From Tigheibacillus halophilus (GTDB lineage Bacteria > Bacillota > Bacilli > Bacillales > Amphibacillaceae): a stretch of DNA of 64,000 nucleotides. The notes under the pieces were generated by a model. That model was not told the origin of the DNA, made no database searches, and saw only the letters and a program-made list of their open reading frames with translations. Within the stretch, counting starts at the first letter, position 1; every line of letters begins with the position of its first letter. Where the stretch lies: contig NZ_JBHUIZ010000003.1 in assembly GCF_042683165.1 (NCBI RefSeq), positions 248,001 to 312,000 on the forward strand, written 5' to 3'. The position numbers were made by a program, and so were the translations under genes. This document shows, piece after piece, positions 34,085 through 42,781 of this stretch.

Positions 34085-35080
34085 ATGAAGTTTATTGATA
34101 ATCGGGGCATTACAGATCCGACCATCAATTTGGCGTTGGAAGAGTATGTACTTGAGAATTTTGGGGAAAAGGACACTTATTTGCTGTTCTATATCAATTC
34201 TCCTTCCATCATCATCGGCCGTAATCAAAATACGGTTGAGGAAATTAATACAGAATACGTTGATAGTAATCATATTAAAGTCGTTCGCCGGTTGTCAGGC
34301 GGGGGGGCAGTATACCATGATGAGGGTAATTTGAACTTCAGCTTCATTACCAAGGATGATGGCAACAGTTTCCAAAATTTCGCTAAGTTTACACAGCCTG
34401 TAGTGGAAGCGCTGAATAAGCTTGGGGTACCCGCGGAACTAAAAGGGCGCAATGACCTTGTAGCAGAAGGCCGAAAAATTTCCGGCAATGCCCAGTTTTC
34501 TACAAGGGGCCGTATGTTCAGTCATGGGACGCTCATGTATGATTCAGAAATTGAAAATGTAGTATCTGCATTGAATGTCAACAAAGCAAAAATCGAATCC
34601 AAAGGGATTAAATCAATACGCAGCCGGGTTGCAAACATTTCTGAATACATGGATGAGAAGCTCCCGATGGAACAATTCAAAGATATGATTTTACGCTATA
34701 TCTTCGATGTGCAGAATGTAGCGGATGTACCTCGCTATGAATTGACCGAAGAGGACTGGAATAATGTAATGGCGCTGTCTGAAAAACGTTACCGCAACTG
34801 GGAATGGAATTATGGGAAATCCCCGTCTTTCAATTACCAGGAATCACATAAATTTCCAGCTGGATTAGTAGATGTACGCCTCAACGTAAAAAAAGGCATC
34901 ATCGAAAATTGTAAAATTTATGGTGATTTCTTTGGGATAGGAGATGTCGGGTTCATTGAGGACAAGCTGGCAGGTGTTCGCCACGAGAGAAAAGCGATAG
35001 AAGTCGCTTTGCAGGATGTGGATATCCCGCATTATCTTGGGAAAATACCTAAAGAAGATTTTATCGGTTTATTATACTGA
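34085..35080 (+). CDS. lplJ: Lipoate-protein ligase LplJ
   Basis: 331-residue LplA-type ligase that attaches free lipoate to E2 subunits and GcvH. N-terminal catalytic domain with RRLSGGGAVYHDEGNLNFSF, KGRNDLVAEGRKISGNAQ (catalytic Lys region) and SHGTLMYDSE, then a small C-terminal accessory domain (about 250-331). Position after yhfH matches B. subtilis lplJ. Confidence 0.95.
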   Translation: MKFIDNRGITDPTINLALEEYVLENFGEKDTYLLFYINSPSIIIGRNQNTVEEINTEYVDSNHIKVVRRLSGGGAVYHDEGNLNFSFITKDDGNSFQNFAKFTQPVVEALNKLGVPAELKGRNDLVAEGRKISGNAQFSTRGRMFSHGTLMYDSEIENVVSALNVNKAKIESKGIKSIRSRVANISEYMDEKLPMEQFKDMILRYIFDVQNVADVPRYELTEEDWNNVMALSEKRYRNWEWNYGKSPSFNYQESHKFPAGLVDVRLNVKKGIIENCKIYGDFFGIGDVGFIEDKLAGVRHERKAIEVALQDVDIPHYLGKIPKEDFIGLLY

Positions 35081-35112
35081 TATAATTTTCACTCACTTGA
35101 AAGTAATTAAAC

Positions 35113-35149
35113 AAAAGACCAAATCTTCAGCGGAGGTTTTGGTCTTTTT
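35113..35149 (+). terminator. Terminator of lplJ
   Basis: Stem AAAAGACCAAA/TTTGGTCTTTT followed by T. Confidence 0.8.
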
Positions 35150-35193
35150 ACTTACAGAAATCCTATTTTCTTTAATATTTTGTTATCGCTCCC

Positions 35194-35222
35194 TTGAAAT
35201 GTTTGAAAAGTTACTATATACT
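35194..35222 (+). promoter_or_regulatory. SigA-type promoter of lcfB
   Basis: TTGAAA (35194-35199), 17-nt spacer, TATACT (35217-35222). Start expected near 35229. Confidence 0.65.
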
Positions 35223-35261
35223 GTAAAGCGTGTTAACAAATAGTCTCTTTTTGTACCAAAA

Positions 35262-35281
35262 ATGAATGGTTATTCATTCAT
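35262..35281. promoter_or_regulatory. FadR operator
   Basis: ATGAATGGTTATTCATTCAT closely matches the Bacillus FadR (YsiA) consensus TGAATGAMTANTCATTCA: one mismatch (G for A at the eighth base). It sits about 35 bp downstream of the predicted start of lcfB, in repression position. Confidence 0.82.
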
Positions 35282-35307
35282 GTTCACCGTAAAGGGGGAA
35301 TATTTTT

Positions 35308-36843
35308 ATGAATCTATCCGATCAATTGTGTGAAACAGCAAGAAATCAGCCAGAAAAAACCGCTTATATCTTTGAAGATCGAGAAACCTCTTATGAAGAA
35401 CTAGAAAGGTCTGTACGGCAATTTGCAGCACAATTACAAGCTTTAGGTTATAAGAAAGGAGACCATATCGCTCTTATTTTGGGGAATAGTCCGCATTTTA
35501 TCATTGGTTTATACGGGGCGCTTCGGATTGGTGCTATTGTCATCCCTGTCAATCCGCTCTATACCCCCCATGAAATAACGTATATTCTTCAAAATGGGAA
35601 CGTAAAGTTATTGCTGACAATGGATTTACTGGTGAAAAAAATGGATGCTATTATAGAAAAGCTTCCGCACTTGGAACATGTGATTATCTGCGAAACACGA
35701 AGTGATGCTGCATTTAGCCGCAAGTCCGATAAAATGAAATCGTTTACAAAAGTGATGCGGAATACTTCTGGTGAATTTATTCCTCCTGAAACAAAGAAAG
35801 AAGATGTTGCGCTGATTTTATACACATCTGGAACAACCGGGAAGCCAAAGGGCGCGATGCTGACACATAAAAATCTATTTTCGAATGCGAAGGATACAGC
35901 AGATTATTTACAGATATCAGGGCATGACAGGGTGATTGCCGCACTGCCGATGTTTCACGTTTTTTGTTTGACTGTTTCACTGAACGCGCCACTGATGAAT
36001 GGCGGAACAGTATTGATTTTGCCGAAATTTTCACCGCAGGAATCGTTTCGACTGGCCAAGAAATTCAAAGCGACGATTTTTGCGGGGGTCCCGACAATGT
36101 ATAATTATTTATTGCAAAGCGGTAAAGGATCAAAAGACGATCTGGCCTCTATCCGCCTATGCATTTCTGGAGGGGCAGCTATGCCTATTGCATTACTTGA
36201 AAACTTCGAAAAGGCATTTGATGTAATTGTTTCGGAAGGCTATGGGCTCTCTGAGGCTTCACCTGTAACCTGCTTCAATCCGCTTGACCGGCCGCGTAAG
36301 CCTGGTTCGATCGGAACGAATATCATGCATGTAGAAAATAAAGTAGTGGATGAATTTGGAGAAGAGCTTCCTCCCGGTGAAGTCGGCGAGCTGGTTGTTA
36401 AAGGGCCTAATGTCATGAAAGGCTACTATAAAATGCCGGAAGAAACGGCTAGCACGATCATCGACGGCTGGTTACATACTGGTGATATGGCGCGCATGGA
36501 TGATGAAGGGTATTTTTACATTGTTGACCGCAAGAAGGATATGATTCTCGTAGGCGGTTATAATGTTTATCCGCGTGAGGTAGAAGAAGTACTGTTCAGC
36601 CATCCGCAAATAGCGGAAGCCGCAGTTATTGGTGTGCCTGATTCCAATAGCGGTGAGGCTGTACAAGCTTTTGTTGTTTCGAATGATGTGGAAATGACAG
36701 AGGATGAGGTGCTCATGTATTGCGGCAGTCATTTGGCGAAATATAAAATACCGACACATATCGTTTTCCTTGAGGAAATCCCTAAAAATACTACGGGAAA
36801 AATATTGCGCCGCAGTTTGCGGGAAGCAGTAAACGCCAGATGA
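35308..36843 (+). CDS. lcfB: Long-chain acyl-CoA ligase LcfB (YhfL)
   Basis: 511-residue adenylate-forming enzyme that activates fatty acids to acyl-CoA. Motifs: AMP-binding LILYTSGTTGKPKGAMLTH, SEGYGLSEASPVTCFNP, GWLHTGDMARMDDEGYF, DRKKDMILVGGYNVYPREVEE, and catalytic Lys in PKNTTGKILRR at the end. Near B. subtilis LcfB (513 aa) and in the same place before comK. FadR box in its leader indicates repression until long-chain acyl-CoA appears. Confidence 0.94.
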   Translation: MNLSDQLCETARNQPEKTAYIFEDRETSYEELERSVRQFAAQLQALGYKKGDHIALILGNSPHFIIGLYGALRIGAIVIPVNPLYTPHEITYILQNGNVKLLLTMDLLVKKMDAIIEKLPHLEHVIICETRSDAAFSRKSDKMKSFTKVMRNTSGEFIPPETKKEDVALILYTSGTTGKPKGAMLTHKNLFSNAKDTADYLQISGHDRVIAALPMFHVFCLTVSLNAPLMNGGTVLILPKFSPQESFRLAKKFKATIFAGVPTMYNYLLQSGKGSKDDLASIRLCISGGAAMPIALLENFEKAFDVIVSEGYGLSEASPVTCFNPLDRPRKPGSIGTNIMHVENKVVDEFGEELPPGEVGELVVKGPNVMKGYYKMPEETASTIIDGWLHTGDMARMDDEGYFYIVDRKKDMILVGGYNVYPREVEEVLFSHPQIAEAAVIGVPDSNSGEAVQAFVVSNDVEMTEDEVLMYCGSHLAKYKIPTHIVFLEEIPKNTTGKILRRSLREAVNAR

Positions 36844-37186
36844 CTATCCCCTTTGGTTTTATCGAATGAATAGCGGCGTTTGCGTGTTGGACATCCGAAA
36901 AAAAGTGTGGGACAGACTCGTCCATGAGTAGCGCAAAACTGAATATTCCTTTCCACACTCCGGGTATCAATACACTCCCAGCAGGTTTTCCTGCTCCCGG
37001 CAGGTAAACAGTACCGTGGAGCAGCAGGGCCTGTGTTTTCCATTTGCAAAAAAATGCTGTGATATAGCGACAAGAAGGATAAATTGTTGGAAAAGTATTA
37101 ATTTGGCTATACTTTTGGGGAGACATCTGGTAAATTAGTAAATAAGTCCTCTTTCTTTTCATTTAAACAATGAAAGGATGAACTAA
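36844..37186. promoter_or_regulatory. comK upstream region with promoter-spanning inverted repeat
   Basis: 343 bp without a gene. Near 36906-36921 and 36975-37005 there are small hairpins (GGAC..GTCC and GCAGG-TTTT-CCTGC). The comK promoter candidate is TTGTTG-N18-TATACT (37084-37113); AAAAGTAT (37091-37098) and ATACTTTT (37109-37116) form a perfect inverted repeat across its spacer and -10. No textbook ComK box (AAAA-N5-TTTT) pair is seen. Confidence 0.45.
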
Positions 37187-37705
37187 ATGATGAATACTTT
37201 CCAATCCTCATCGTATGAAATCACTCCTCTGACAATGGCTGTTATTGCCTGTGCGGACAAGCATGGTAAGACAGCAGCCCTGGCCCTGGAAGAACATGAT
37301 GAATACAGTATCCGTTCCACCCCTAGCAAGTTGATCGACCAAGCCTGTAAATTTTTTGGCAGCAGCCTGAAAGGCAGGCAGGAAGGAACCAGGGATGTTT
37401 ACGGTATCACGCATAAAGCCCCCGTCTCGATTGATCCCTTCAGCGGCATGTATTTCCTTCCAACCCTATCACCCACTAATCCCAATTGTTCGTGGATTGC
37501 CCATTCACATGTTAAGACATTATATAAAACAAAAAATGGCTGTGCAGAAGTGGAGTTCAGGAACAATCGCAGGGTTGTTTTTGACACCTCGTATGGCATC
37601 ATGCTGAACCAGCTCGAACGTACGGCTCAATTTCGTTTTTTGCTGGAACATCGCATCAGACATTTGCAGCGGAGGTCTGATATGGTCGCTGAGCCTTTTG
37701 CATAA
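37187..37705 (+). CDS. comK: Competence transcription factor ComK
   Basis: 172-residue ComK homologue (B. subtilis 192), the master activator of DNA-uptake genes. Recognised by THKAPVSIDPFSGMYFLPTLSPTNPNCSWIAHSHV in the core. The N-terminal 25 residues and the C-terminal end differ and are shorter than in B. subtilis. ATG 37187 with AAAGGATG upstream. The 3' end overlaps the convergent yhjD-like gene by 50 bp. Many Bacillaceae keep comK without being naturally competent. Confidence 0.9.
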   Translation: MMNTFQSSSYEITPLTMAVIACADKHGKTAALALEEHDEYSIRSTPSKLIDQACKFFGSSLKGRQEGTRDVYGITHKAPVSIDPFSGMYFLPTLSPTNPNCSWIAHSHVKTLYKTKNGCAEVEFRNNRRVVFDTSYGIMLNQLERTAQFRFLLEHRIRHLQRRSDMVAEPFA

Positions 37706-38042
37706 GTTCGCCCAGCAAGTCTTTTACTTTGCTACGAATGGCTGGATTAAAGTAATTACATTTTTCCTCCTTTCCTTGGCAGGTGAATAAATAGGATGTG
37801 AAGGATCCGTTCTGGTCAAGAGTTACCACCTGCATATGCATCGCTTGCATCTTTTTGCGGAGCAGCCGTCGTTCGTTAGTGGCCATTGTAATCATTTTTC
37901 CAATCAATTCAATGTAATTTTCTTTGATTTTCAGTGGTGATTTGCGAATATAGGCGCTATCCTGGTGCAACACGACAATAGCCATAGACAGAAAAAGGAA
38001 ACGGTTGGCTATGTTCGCCTCTTCTTCGTTAAGCTGACGCAT
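37656..38042 (-). CDS. yhjD: YhjD-like protein of unknown function
   Basis: 128-residue soluble, mostly helical protein, basic, with KENYIELIGKMITMATNERRLLRKKMQ in the middle and two Cys (CQGKEEKCNYF) near 89-95. Strong GGAGGAGG site before ATG 38042. It lies just before a yhjE-like gene, as yhjD does in B. subtilis, which is the main basis for the symbol. Overlaps the comK 3' end on the opposite strand. Confidence 0.6.
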   Translation of the reverse strand: MRQLNEEEANIANRFLFLSMAIVVLHQDSAYIRKSPLKIKENYIELIGKMITMATNERRLLRKKMQAMHMQVVTLDQNGSFTSYLFTCQGKEEKCNYFNPAIRSKVKDLLGELMQKAQRPYQTSAANV

Positions 38043-38246
38043 CTATATCCTCCTCCATGAATGGAACGTTTGTTCTATTATATACGAAACTGCAAAAAAA
38101 ATACATGAATTATGAATGAATGAAAAGAAAGAGGCGCAGTTTGAAAATACTATCTGTTTTTTCAATTATGTTTTACAATGTATGGAGAGGTTTTCATTAG
38201 ACAAAAATAGATAGAAAAGATGCTTTTGCCGTAAGGAGACGACCAC

Positions 38247-38921
38247 ATGTATGTGTTGAATATAATTGCAGATTTTCAGGTGATGATGGAGCAAGGAAAA
38301 ATTGATGATTACATACAAGACCTGCTTGACCGTTACCAGAGTTTAGGACCATTGCCGGGGTTGCTGCTGCCATTCCTAGAAGCTTTTATCCCGGTTTTGC
38401 CGCTGTTCGTATTTGTATTTGCCAATGCGGCAGCCTATGGATTGTTTTTTGGGTTCATTTACTCTTGGGTGGGAGCTTCGCTTGGTGCAATGGGCGTTTT
38501 CTTTCTCATTCGGTATTTAGGCAAGAAATCATGGTTCAGAAGAATCAGGGAAAACAAGCAGGTACGCCGAATAACCCTATGGTTGGAAAAACATGGATTC
38601 GGCCCTTTATTCCTGCTTTTATGTTTTCCTTTTTCACCTTCCGCAATCATCAATGTTGTTGCCGGACTCTCAAAAATCAATTTCAAACAATTTGCCCTGG
38701 CTGTACTGCTGGGAAAAACAGTCATGATTTTTTCGATTGCCTACGTAGGTTCCAGCATTACATCTTTTGCAAAAAATCCTGTCAAAACTACCGTTATCGG
38801 AATATGTATTTTGCTATTTTGGATTTTCGGCAAATTTATTGAAAGAAGGCTGCAAAAAAATACAAAAATCGATTCAGGGGAGGTTCCATACCAAGATTGG
38901 CATCATACAAACAACAAATAA
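38247..38921 (+). CDS. yhjE: TVP38/TMEM64 (DedA-like) membrane protein YhjE
   Basis: 224-residue membrane protein of the SNARE-associated/VTT family with about five membrane segments. Family motifs: FLEAFIPVLPLFVFVFANAAAYG near 43-65, the GASLGAMGVFFLIRYLGKK repeat, and FPFSPSAIINVVAGLSKI near 127-145. DedA-related proteins are lipid transporters or scramblases. TAAGGAG site before ATG 38247. Confidence 0.85.
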   Translation: MYVLNIIADFQVMMEQGKIDDYIQDLLDRYQSLGPLPGLLLPFLEAFIPVLPLFVFVFANAAAYGLFFGFIYSWVGASLGAMGVFFLIRYLGKKSWFRRIRENKQVRRITLWLEKHGFGPLFLLLCFPFSPSAIINVVAGLSKINFKQFALAVLLGKTVMIFSIAYVGSSITSFAKNPVKTTVIGICILLFWIFGKFIERRLQKNTKIDSGEVPYQDWHHTNNK

Positions 38922-39289
38922 CTATATGCGTACCCTGGTTTTTGCTAAAATAGTACATAAGGCAGTATCTTGTGGCGACACGTGCGAAAAAACAAGAAAT
39001 ACGTAAGCATGCGAAGATAAATGTCCGCTACGATAGATATGCTTTATGTGCTTTTTCTTTTCACTATTGGCCGGTCTTATTCAACTAGATCTGCTGCTGC
39101 ATTTCAGAGGCCCTGTTTCAGGCCATTCTGACTGCATATACATCAATATAAGCGCGTCTATATAAAATTTCATGTCACTTGAAAGAAGCGTCTCAAGTGC
39201 GTAGAACAAATTACCATCTGTAAATGCATTGAAATAACACAGTTATGAGATAAAACCTTTAATCATTGGAAAAAGGGAGGAGAGTATTT
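38922..39289. other. Gene-free stretch before addB
   Basis: 368 bp without an ORF of note. It has an extended -10 (TTGCTAAAAT, about 38942-38955) whose transcript start would precede addB by some 320 nt, and an inverted repeat CACTTGA/TCAAGTG (about 39178-39201) closer to addB. A long leader or a small RNA cannot be excluded. Confidence 0.35.
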
Positions 39290-42200
39290 ATGGGAATACG
39301 GTTCGTCGTGGGAAGAGCGGGTACAGATAAAAATGCCTTTTTGACAGAAGAAATCAAGCAAAAATCGAAGGATGAACCGCAGGGACCGCCAATTTATTAT
39401 CTTGTTCCAGAACAGATGACGTTTGATCAGGAATATGCATTATTTGGCGACCACGAATTCTGTGGCAGTATCCGTACGCAGGTATTCAGCTTTTCAAGGC
39501 TTGCTTGGCGTATTTTACAGGAAACGGGAGGGGCTACAAGGCAATTTATCAGTTCCATCGGTATTCAGATGATGTTACGGAAAATTATTGAACAAAAATC
39601 CGAAAAATGGCATATTTTTCAAAAGGCTACTGAAAAACAAGGTTTTCTTGAACAAGTTGAAAAAATGATCACGGAGTTCAAACGCTATCAAGTCACACCG
39701 GAGATTTTACAAATGCAGCTTGTCCATATGCAAGGCTTTGTACATAAAGAGCCGGGGGAACGAGCTCTGATTGAAAAGCTGGATGATTTGCTGTACATCT
39801 ATGAAAAATTGAATCTCGCATTGGCCGGCAATTATATTGATAGTGAGGATCAACTGCAATTACTGGCGGAGAAGATTGGGCAGGCGGATTCATTGAAGCG
39901 GGCGGAAATTTATATAGCAGGTTTTCACCAGTTTACCCCTCAGGAGCTGGAAGTTGTGAAGGCTTTATTGAAGCAATGCCGTTGTGTGACAGTTGCTTTG
40001 ACTACCGATATTGAAACACAAAGCCTGTCAGAGTTACATTTATTCCATCAAACGAGTGAAACGTATCATGCGCTTAAGCAGCTGGCAGAAGATAATGGGA
40101 TAGCTGTGGAGGATACGGTCATTTTAGATACAAAACAAGGAAAGTTCATCAATCGTCCTTATTTTGCCCATTTGGAAGAAAATTTTGATACCCGCCCAGC
40201 TCCTGCGTACCGTGGGGATGTACCAATCAAAATCGCTGAAGCCGTTCATCCACGCGCTGAAGTGGAAGCAGCCGCACAAGAAATTGTCAGGCTAGTCCGG
40301 GAAAAAAAGTATCGTTTTCGGGACATTGTCGTTCTCAACCGTGAAGCCCCTACTTATCATGATTTGATTGCCACTATTTTCGGAGATTACGATATTCCGG
40401 TTTTTATTGATGAAAAACGGCCGATGATCCACCATCCATTGATCGAATTCATTCGCTCCGCCTTGGAGGCTGTTGAAGGAGATTGGCGTTATGATGCTGT
40501 TTTTCGTATGCTGAAAACAGGTTTTGTTCCTGCGGCGGATAAAAAATGTCCTTTAAACAGCGATGCTGTCGATGAGTTGGAGGACTATGTGCTGGAATAT
40601 GGAATACGCGGCAGAAAACGTTGGTTTTCCGATGAACCTTGGGTTTTTCGTAGATTTCACGGATTTGACCAAAAAGCCCAAACTGACTCAGAAAAGAAGA
40701 CACAGGAGCGGCTGAATATCTATCGGAAGCAGGTTTTACAAGGACTGAAAGAATTCGATGAAAATGTCAGAGGAAGAAAAACCATTGAAGAACGCTGTAT
40801 CGCTATTTATACATTGCTGGAGAAAATCGATGTGCCACAGCGGCTTGAAACAATGCGCTCCGATTATGATGATGCGGGCGAGATTGAAAAAGGCAGAGAG
40901 CAGGAACAGGTGTGGAACGCACTGATTCAGCTCTTTGATGAAATCGTGGAAATGGCAGGAACTGAAAAAATATCATTGCATGATTTTGCGGCAATGCTAG
41001 AAGCCGGATTGGATACCTTGAAATTTGCCCATGTTCCGCCAAGCATGGATCACGTGATTGTTGGATCTCTGGAAAGGACGAGAATTGGCGATAAGAATTG
41101 TGCTTTTCTGCTCGGCGTCAATGAGGGAATCTGGCCCATGAAGCCGGCGACTGACAGTGTGATCAATGAACAGGAAAGAGAATTGCTCACATTGCAGGGA
41201 ATGCAACTTGCTGATACGAGCAAGAGAAAGCTGTTGGATGATTGGTTCTATATGTACTTGGCACTGACCAGTGCAACTGATTATTTGTGGATCAGCTACC
41301 CTTTAAGTAATGAGGAAGGCAAAACGCTGTTGCCGTCCACATTGATCAGACGTGTTGGAGAATTATTCCCGGCTTGTGCAGAACATATTCTGATTCAAGA
41401 TGCCGATGAACAACTGAATACGGAAAGATTCATCACGACGCCGACGAAAACAAGAGCTGCATTAACTGTACAGCTGGCGAGGCAGAGCAGGGGTTATCCG
41501 ATCGAACCGGTCTGGTGGCATGTACTTAACTGGTATATCAGTAATCATGCAAAATACGGCTCAAGTTATACGGTATTGCAAAGCTTGTATTATAGAAATG
41601 AACCGGAAAATTTATCAAAAGAAACAATTGAAAAACTGTATCCAAAACAAATCAATACCAGTGTATCCCGGCTTGAGTCCTATTATCGATGTTCTTATCA
41701 GCATTTCGCCAAATATAGCTTGGGATTGTCAGAACGAAGAATGTACAAGCTGGATGCTCCGGATATAGGTCAGTTATTCCACGAAGCATTGAAAATGATA
41801 ACGGAATGGGTGCAGCAGGAAGGCAGAGATTTCTCCGATTTGTCCAAAAAGGATGCGGGGGGTTACGCACAAAAAGCCATCAGTCAATTGGCGCCGGTAT
41901 TGCAACATCAAATTTTGCATAGTTCCAATCGATATCAATATATACAAAAGAAATTGCAGGATGTCATTGCAAGAGCTGCATTTGTGCTTAGTGAACAGGC
42001 ACGTAAAAGTCATTTCTCACCGGTAGGCCTGGAACTGGGATTCGGTAGTAACCAGCCATTGAAACCGGTCCAGCTCCGATTGGCAAATGGCTTCGAACTG
42101 GTGCTGCGTGGAAGAATAGACAGGGTGGATAAAGCTCTCCATCAGGATCAGTTGTTATTAAGAATCATAGATTACAAATCCAGCGATAGAGGATTGAATT

Positions 42201-42781
42201 TACTGGAGGTGTATTATGGGTTGGCATTGCAGATGCTCACGTATCTCGATGTTGTCCTGAGTAACTCGCTGGAATGGCTGGGCGCTCAGGCATCACCGGC
42301 AGGGGTGCTCTATTTTCATGTGCATAACCCCATGATCAATCATAACAATAAGCTTCATGATGATGATATCGAACAATTGATTTTCAAGGATTATAAGATG
42401 AAGGGAATGCTGCTGGATGATGTACCGGTTGCAAGAATGATGGACACGTCATTGGATAGCGGCCGCAGTGATATTTTACCGGTAGCCATCAGTAACAAAG
42501 AAAAATTTTATAAGAATTCCAAGGTGGCGGATGAAGAAACATTCCATGTCCTTCAGCAGCATATCCATGAGTTGATGATGCAAGCGGGCATTGATATCAC
42601 AGAAGGCAAAGTAAATTTGAATCCATTTCAGCATAAACAAAACATTGCTTGTACGTTTTGTCCGTTTCTGTCAGTGTGCCAGTTCGATCCGCAGCTTGAA
42701 AGTAATAACTACCATCGTTTCATGGAAATGAAAGATGAAGACATTCTGCAAAAATTGAAAAAAGAAGGGGGAGAAGCGTGA
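39290..42781 (+). CDS. addB: AddB subunit of the AddAB helicase-nuclease
   Basis: 1163-residue subunit of the AddAB double-strand-break repair complex (RecBCD counterpart). C-terminal RecB-type nuclease with GRIDRVDK and IIDYKSSD. The iron-sulfur cluster cysteines are at 801, 1121, 1124 and 1130 (CTFCPFLSVC), the same numbering as B. subtilis AddB. The N-terminal P-loop is degenerate: GRAGTDKN where B. subtilis has GRSGSGKT. ATG 39290 after GGGAGGAG. addA overlaps its stop. Confidence 0.95.
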   Translation: MGIRFVVGRAGTDKNAFLTEEIKQKSKDEPQGPPIYYLVPEQMTFDQEYALFGDHEFCGSIRTQVFSFSRLAWRILQETGGATRQFISSIGIQMMLRKIIEQKSEKWHIFQKATEKQGFLEQVEKMITEFKRYQVTPEILQMQLVHMQGFVHKEPGERALIEKLDDLLYIYEKLNLALAGNYIDSEDQLQLLAEKIGQADSLKRAEIYIAGFHQFTPQELEVVKALLKQCRCVTVALTTDIETQSLSELHLFHQTSETYHALKQLAEDNGIAVEDTVILDTKQGKFINRPYFAHLEENFDTRPAPAYRGDVPIKIAEAVHPRAEVEAAAQEIVRLVREKKYRFRDIVVLNREAPTYHDLIATIFGDYDIPVFIDEKRPMIHHPLIEFIRSALEAVEGDWRYDAVFRMLKTGFVPAADKKCPLNSDAVDELEDYVLEYGIRGRKRWFSDEPWVFRRFHGFDQKAQTDSEKKTQERLNIYRKQVLQGLKEFDENVRGRKTIEERCIAIYTLLEKIDVPQRLETMRSDYDDAGEIEKGREQEQVWNALIQLFDEIVEMAGTEKISLHDFAAMLEAGLDTLKFAHVPPSMDHVIVGSLERTRIGDKNCAFLLGVNEGIWPMKPATDSVINEQERELLTLQGMQLADTSKRKLLDDWFYMYLALTSATDYLWISYPLSNEEGKTLLPSTLIRRVGELFPACAEHILIQDADEQLNTERFITTPTKTRAALTVQLARQSRGYPIEPVWWHVLNWYISNHAKYGSSYTVLQSLYYRNEPENLSKETIEKLYPKQINTSVSRLESYYRCSYQHFAKYSLGLSERRMYKLDAPDIGQLFHEALKMITEWVQQEGRDFSDLSKKDAGGYAQKAISQLAPVLQHQILHSSNRYQYIQKKLQDVIARAAFVLSEQARKSHFSPVGLELGFGSNQPLKPVQLRLANGFELVLRGRIDRVDKALHQDQLLLRIIDYKSSDRGLNLLEVYYGLALQMLTYLDVVLSNSLEWLGAQASPAGVLYFHVHNPMINHNNKLHDDDIEQLIFKDYKMKGMLLDDVPVARMMDTSLDSGRSDILPVAISNKEKFYKNSKVADEETFHVLQQHIHELMMQAGIDITEGKVNLNPFQHKQNIACTFCPFLSVCQFDPQLESNNYHRFMEMKDEDILQKLKKEGGEA

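Noticed and set aside
37187..37705. comK as a broken gene
   Set aside because: Shorter than in B. subtilis but open from a good start to stop with the conserved core intact.
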